Assembly (NCBI RefSeq): GCF_000002985.6
Contig: NC_003284.9
Location: 17,174,001-17,238,000, forward strand
Direction of reading: 5' to 3'
Source of the DNA: Caenorhabditis elegans
Lineage: Eukaryota > Nematoda > Chromadorea > Rhabditida > Rhabditidae
Length of the DNA: 64,000 bases
Shown: in pieces, positions 59,801 to 64,000 of the stretch
Layout: each line of letters begins with the position of its first letter
Numbering within the stretch: the stretch's first letter is position 1
Notes under the pieces: generated by a model
Database searches by the model: none
What the model saw: the letters and a program-made list of their open reading frames with translations, nothing else
What the model was told of the DNA's origin: nothing
Translations under genes and position numbers: made by a program

Positions 59801-61837
59801 ACTGGAACACTTTCAGATGGCGATTTCAGGGGTTCAGAGTTGAGTTCCGCCGCTGAAATTTTTGTGGTGATCTAGTCTAAACATAAGCTTTCAAATGACA
59901 TACGTCTCAATTTAAAGTCCGATACTAGATTGACTTCCTTTCCTTGTAAGAATCCTTGATGAATCACGTGTATATGCTGGTAAACAGTTCAATTAAGAAT
60001 CTCATAACCATCATGTTCAACATGATCGTTTCAGGGATGGGGAGGCAACGGTCTTATTGGCACCACTTCAGCTAAACCGTCTATTGTTGTCTCAACCACT
60101 ACCACAACAACCGCACAGCCAACTACAGCAATTGCTACTACTACTATCAATACTATTATTAGTTCAACCGTTCGACCAATTGTAGTCACTAAGAAGCCAC
60201 TTCCAGTATTGTCCAAGAAGCAGCCAGCAAAGAAGCGTAAGTTGGATAGTGGATGAAAAAAATATCAATTACATTTGTGCTTTTATAATGCAATAGAAAA
60301 TAGAAGCCTCAATTATTGACTAAATTATTATTTTGGATATAATTTATTTTTATTCGTTTTGGAAATATGGACTTTAACTATGTAAATAAGTACCTCAAGT
60401 GGAGTATTTTGGACATTTCTAAGTGATACGAGAGCAATGTCTAGAAAAAATTATCGACAAGTTACTTCTTCGTTTTTTTTTCAAATAAAAATAATTTTGT
60501 CTGGTACATTCATGGTGTTAAATTGCTTTGATTAAACATGGTACATAGCAACTTATAAGTTTTAATGATATGATTTGAAATTCAGGTTCTTCTTCAAAAA
60601 GAGCCCTGGTGACTCCAGTTCCACCAGCGAAACCCGTAAAGTCAAAGCTGACATCCAAGCGAAGCAGTTTTAAAAAGTCAAAGGCTAGCTCTAGAAGAAG
60701 AAGCCACAAAGTCTAATCGTCTTTTTTTTTCATTACTCATTGTTTTAAATATACTCCCCGCTTATTTTGTATATAAAATGTTTTACTACCTTCTTTTGAT
60801 TCTCATCCTCCACTCCAACAACTTTTCCAGAGGGATCCAAAGCTCTCGATCCAAAACCAGTGTTGATGTATCCAGCGGAGACCACCAAAATGTGCAGGTT
60901 CTTGTGCTCGGCGCGAAGACAATCAAAGTATCCTTGAAGTGCATGTTTACTGGCTCCATATGATCCTCTGTACGGAATTGCCACTTTTCCTTGAATGCTA
61001 CTTGTGACAACAATACAACCATCTGGGCTCAACTTTGAGAGTAAAGCTTGGGTGACATGCACATGTCCAAAGTAGTTGGTCTCCATGGCTTGTCTGTGAA
61101 TTTCCATAGTTGTATCCTGGCATGATCCGCGATTTGACATGCCGGCGTTGTTGATGAGAATGTCGACTCGTGGGATCTCAGCCCACGGTGCTTGCTCTGA
61201 ATCGGTGATGTCGAAGTAGCTGAAAATGATAGAGTTTATAAAAGAGAGTGTAAGAAAACAATGCTTACTAGTAAATCGGCTCGTTCTGGTTGAGCGGGAA
61301 GGTTTCCTTGAGCTCCTCGCAGATCTCCTTGAGCTTTTCTGTGCTTCTCGCAAGAAGGATCACCTGGGCACCGCGTTTGTAAAGCTCGAATGCAAGACTT
61401 TTTCCGAGGCCTGAAATGAAAAAAAATTTCGTATTCTTTTGAATTCCTAGGTTAAAAATATTGTTTTTTTCAAAATCTGAAGTTGATTGTCCTGTTATTG
61501 CCAACTGTCGAACAGTTTTCATACAGAATTTTCCTTTTTTATTTTTAAGAATTCATTAAAACTATAAAATCTCTTTATTGTTTTTATTATTTTCACATTT
61601 TGTAATAAACTTGGCTCACCTGAACTGGCTCCGGTGATCACAACGACTTTGTTCTTAACGTCCAATTTTGGCAAGTTGTGAGCTCCAGGAATAATCCTAT
61701 TCAGCAGTCTGCAAAAAGTATTTGATGTGTATTTTTTGACACCAATCAACTCACTTGTAGGCTACATATAGTGAGAGTGGGACCACCAGGGCTGGAGCCC
61801 ACTCTTTCAACATCTCTTGCAGTTTTACCGGCACCAT
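56840..61837 (-). CDS. dhs-30: DHRS7B-like short-chain dehydrogenase/reductase, 311 aa
   Basis: Five exons: 61837-61755, 61708-61620, 61410-61269, 61219-60790, 57031-56840. The protein has a hydrophobic N-terminal anchor (about residues 14-28), then a Rossmann fold with VITGASSGLG (TGxxxGxG at 53-60), INNAG (127-131), VTSS and YGASK (Tyr192, Lys196), a complete SDR active site. The conserved NADP(H)-type order and the C-terminal YFWPTLLNYALYIRG segment fit DHRS7B-like enzymes of the ER or peroxisome membrane. Substrate is not visible. The last intron is 3758 bp and contains a complete gene on the opposite strand plus a C22 tract. An acceptor directly before the ATG suggests trans-splicing. 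Confidence 0.9.
57163..57184 (-). repeat. C22 tract (G22 on the minus strand)
   Basis: Twenty-two consecutive Cs in the last dhs-30 intron, about 130 bp upstream of the last exon in the direction of transcription, so the nascent transcript would carry G22. It is the longest of three such tracts here. Confidence 0.95.
57848..60716 (+). CDS. Nested secreted low-complexity protein, 204 aa
   Basis: Five coding exons: 57848-57905, 58686-58783, 58830-58955, 60035-60236, 60586-60716. A probable 5' UTR exon ends at the GTGAGT near 57752, with the ATG exon opening after TCATCTCAG. Residues 1-19 are a good signal peptide (LLFLVAVLGTIAN). Then follow a Phe/Asn/Gln-rich segment (QFFFNQPFNQPFNNFF), a Pro/Trp/Asp segment (NWPVGPDWNDP), a Thr-rich mucin-like stretch, and a strongly basic Lys/Ser/Arg tail ending RRRSHKV. 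No known domain. The whole gene lies in the last dhs-30 intron on the other strand and stops 74 nt before the dhs-30 exon. Its third coding intron holds a transposon. Composition suggests an extracellular matrix or cuticle-associated protein; that is inference. Confidence 0.8.
58045..58110. repeat. Imperfect ACTCATATGTAT tandem repeat
   Basis: Four to five imperfect copies of an ACTCATATGTAT-like unit lie in the first coding intron of the nested gene. Confidence 0.6.
59148..59946. mobile_element. 799-bp element, perfect 136-bp inverted termini, TAA duplication
   Basis: The terminus CAAGGAAAGGAAGTCAATCT runs 136 bp from 59148 to 59283 and its inverse occupies 59811-59946 with no mismatch that I could find. 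The three bases TAA flank both ends, a TWA-type target duplication typical of PIF/Harbinger and Tourist-like elements. No transposase frame is present. The interior carries a tRNA-like block (listed separately) and A/T-rich DNA. Perfect arms imply a recent insertion. It sits in an intron of the nested gene. Confidence 0.9.
59402..59472 (+). other. tRNA-like (pol III promoter-like) core inside the element
   Basis: TGATGGCCGAATGGTAAACG resembles a class II tRNA A box/D arm, and about 30 nt later GTGTTCGATTC matches a B box/T arm with TTCGAT. The intervening part is short and the acceptor arms do not pair well, so this is a tRNA-derived relic rather than a working tRNA. On the minus strand it gives the spurious peptide run ESNTRPLF. 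Confidence 0.55.
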
Positions 61838-63138
61838 TCTGAAAAAAAAACGTTTCTGAAAATGCTAATGGGAAAAAAGTGCGAAGGTTAGAAAAAAACG
61901 TGCAACATGATAAGCGCTTTCAAGGTACAATGTATCTTAGTCTGTGAGAAATGGGGAAAACTGATGAGACGCAGATGCACAAAGAGAGGCCTTTTGTTGT
62001 TGTTGGCAATGTTTTCTGTTTTTCGAAGCGCTGGAAAGAACAGAAACTGAAACTAAAAATAACAATATAAAAACGTTGCGTTGGACTTTGGAATTGATTT
62101 ATGTTTTTTTTTTCAGAATTTCAAAAAAAAATTTCTCAATTACTTTCTGAACAGAATAATAAAAATTCATAGATTTTTCTTTCGCATTTGGTGTATTCAA
62201 CTTTTGTTTTTGCGTTTTTTATGCAATAAATCAATTTACAATGCAAAAAAGTGAATATATCTAGAAAGCTACAAAAAAAATAGAAAAATACAAAAAGTGA
62301 AGAGAAAAAAGTAAATGGCACGAGGTAGAAAATCGAAATCAACACAAACAAAATGAATTGTGTGTTCTCTGACCACACACACACACGTAAACAAGAGGGG
62401 CAAGGTTTCCCGCCAGAGAGCAACAACAGGAGATGGTGTGGTGGGTGTTCCACGGAGCGCGTTTGTTTTTTTGGTGATATTGAGGGGAGCAGCAGTGCGT
62501 TGGGTGCTTTATATTTAGAGCAATAAAAATGTGCGAAATAGTTTCAAATTAATTGGTATAACTACAGTGTGCTCAACTTTTTTCCCTCTTACTTAGAGAT
62601 GTGATGTTTTTCAAAATCTTTTTTTGGAAAATGATTCATGCGGTTCGATAGGAAATGTTGTAAAATAATACAAGATCTTCAAATTTATGATAATATCTCT
62701 AAAACTAGGAAAAATAAGTCAAAATGAAGCAGAGCAATTGCCCAACTTCTATTGAAGCGTCTATAGCACCACCTAGAATTTTTTTTAACAATTGTGGTTA
62801 CCATTAGTGACAATAGGTGTTTTCAGGACTGTCCGTCACAGCAAACAAATAATACGCAGCCAACGGAGGAATGATTAAGGGAGACCAATTGGTACTTTGA
62901 TAATTTAGTTGGTAATTTATTTCTCCAAGCCACAATGAAAAATCAGCCGCGGAAAGTAAAAAATTGAACGGGGTAACAAAAGCACTGTGGCGGTGGGTAC
63001 ATAATGGAAATTATATTTCTAACAACAACGAGTGAAAAACACAGGCATGGGTTACAGGCTAGGCCTTGAAGTACATAAATTAAGGGGATTCAAAAATGAG
63101 GGAGATATTGGAAAATTGATCGGCAAATTTTGCAAATA
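61838..63138. other. Intergenic region upstream of dhs-30
   Basis: Contains the presumed dhs-30 promoter, a TTTTTCAG acceptor immediately before the ATG, and A/T-rich DNA. A (CA)n stretch lies near 62374. No exon was recognised. Confidence 0.45.
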
Positions 63139-63539
63139 TTACTTGGAGGGTTGAGCGTATGGGTGCGTGAAGAGCTGGTCTAGCCGAGCCGCTGCATATC
63201 TCTGAAAAAATAGTTTATTAATGTCAGAAACTACGATGCTTACGCTGGCAGCATCTCCGCAGGGAAGATGGATTTAGACGCCACGAATCATTTGTAATTG
63301 ATCCAGATCGGCTCCGGTGCCGGCACAGAATCAGAAATTACGCGGGCGATTCCAAATCGTTCCTCCATCGAGCGGTCTAGCGAACGGGCTATATCCTTGT
63401 TGAAGTAATAGCGGCGGCTGCGGATGCGTCGAAGTCGGGTCACCATGGGTGGGATGAGAGCACGACCGATGGTGTATGCGGAGTGAATCAGAAAGCACGT
63501 GATAATCATCATGATGATTATTTGGAGAGCAATTGCCAT
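63139..63539 (-). CDS. Small single-pass membrane protein, alternative C-termini (86 or 83 aa)
   Basis: Preferred model: 63539-63342 joined to 63201-63139, 86 residues. A hydrophobic segment (ALQIIIMMIITCFLIHSAY, residues 4-22) is followed by a basic stretch (RLRRIRSRRYY) that would be cytoplasmic, then a helical DIARSLDRSMEERFGIAR and RYAAARLDQLFTHPYAQPSK. Reading through the GTAATT donor at 63341 gives an 83-residue form ending IWINYK (stop at 63288-63290). Both are open. A preceding exon (63655-63614) splices to an acceptor at 63548 and could extend the N-terminus as HACHPGRGFFQECFMA, or be 5' UTR. I do not recognise the family. Confidence 0.6.
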
Positions 63540-63613
63540 GAAGCACTCTGAAAAACTTTTCCATGTTTTTAAGTACACTTATTTTTTCTCATTTTCAACG
63601 TATAAAAACCAAC

Positions 63614-63655
63614 CTTGGAAAAATCCTCTACCGGGATGGCAAGCATGCACGAATA
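63614..63655 (-). other. Possible leader or first coding exon of the small membrane protein
   Basis: A GATCAG acceptor precedes 63655 and a GGTTGG donor follows 63614. The frame continuous with MAIALQ gives a Cys-containing stretch, VHACHPGRGFFQ. An AATAAA on the minus strand at 63705-63710 lies only 50 nt upstream, which would suit the end of another gene followed by an SL2 site. Confidence 0.4.
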
Positions 63656-63704
63656 CTGATCAAAGTGTGTTGGAGGCAAATTCAGTGGATTGTGTGATTA
63701 GTAG

Positions 63705-63710
63705 TTTATT
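63705..63710 (-). terminator. Poly(A) signal, minus strand, possible end of an upstream gene
   Basis: AATAAA on the minus strand (TTTATT as read). The 290 bp beyond it to the window edge is pyrimidine-rich and non-coding, as expected for a 3' UTR of a gene lying outside the window. Confidence 0.35.
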
Positions 63711-64000
63711 GAGTAATATAAAGAAAATACAAGATAATAGCAAATTGGGAAAAAAGGGGAGAAAATGGGAGATGGGAATGCAGAAGAAAAGAGGGGGAAA
63801 ATGCTCAGTCTGTGCAAGGGTCACTTGCACTCGCAACTGTAAGATTCGTAATGGTAAAGGTAAGGAAAAAAAGGTTGGGCATCTGCTGCCTCGAGGTCAG
63901 GGGGCGGAGTTATGTGATGGCGGGAAGGAGAGAGATGGTAATATAAACAATCAAGTGGATGAATGTGTGGGGGTGTGTAATACAATAATGTGGCTTACTG

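Overview
The window is nematode chromosomal DNA, almost certainly Caenorhabditis elegans. It is AT-rich and its genes have many short introns (often 45-75 nt) with TTTCAG-type acceptors, frequently just before the start codon as expected for SL trans-splicing. Spliced translations recover sid-3 (ACK-type tyrosine kinase, systemic RNAi), rab-6.2, two MCAD-type acyl-CoA dehydrogenases of the length expected for acdh-10 and acdh-7, and a DHRS7B-like reductase (dhs-30). From memory these sit on the X chromosome; this was not checked by alignment. Exon models were built by hand from splice consensus and reading-frame continuity, so a few boundaries may be off by a base or two.

Layout. 1-2.4 kb holds one small unrecognised gene. 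2.5-6.25 kb is a fold-back repeat complex containing diverged inverted copies of one gene-like segment and a 39-bp minisatellite of about 22.7 units. 6.5-12.4 kb is gene-free upstream DNA. sid-3 occupies 12388-18973 (+) and converges on a small Pro/Gln-rich gene of unknown function (19555-21118, -). 21.7-23.4 kb is a broken, 5'-truncated non-LTR retrotransposon. 24-31.4 kb has no convincing gene. 31429-35365 (-) is a DUF273 glycosyltransferase-like gene with a fold-back element in one intron. 39267-43102 (-) is a tandem pair of mitochondrial acyl-CoA dehydrogenases 223 bp apart. 43.9-45.7 kb is a GC-rich, hairpin-forming tandem array with interleaved 120- and 96-bp units. rab-6.2 (48479-50174, +) converges on an 877-residue, triple-vWA type II membrane protein (51235-56049, -). 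dhs-30 (56840-61837, -) carries in its 3.76-kb last intron a complete gene on the opposite strand (57848-60716, +), and an intron of that nested gene holds a transposon with perfect 136-bp inverted termini and a tRNA-like core. The right edge holds a small single-pass membrane protein gene with two possible C-termini, perhaps downstream in an operon.

Functionally the genes are a mixed neighbourhood: dsRNA import and endocytic signalling (sid-3), Golgi/retrograde trafficking (rab-6.2), mitochondrial medium-chain fatty acid beta-oxidation (the two dehydrogenases), membrane-bound short-chain reductase chemistry (dhs-30), and secretory or cell-surface proteins (DUF273 protein, vWA protein, nested secreted protein). 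Structural highlights are three long mono-G/C tracts (20, 18 and 22 nt) of the kind unstable without the DOG-1/FANCJ helicase, and several young palindromic elements.
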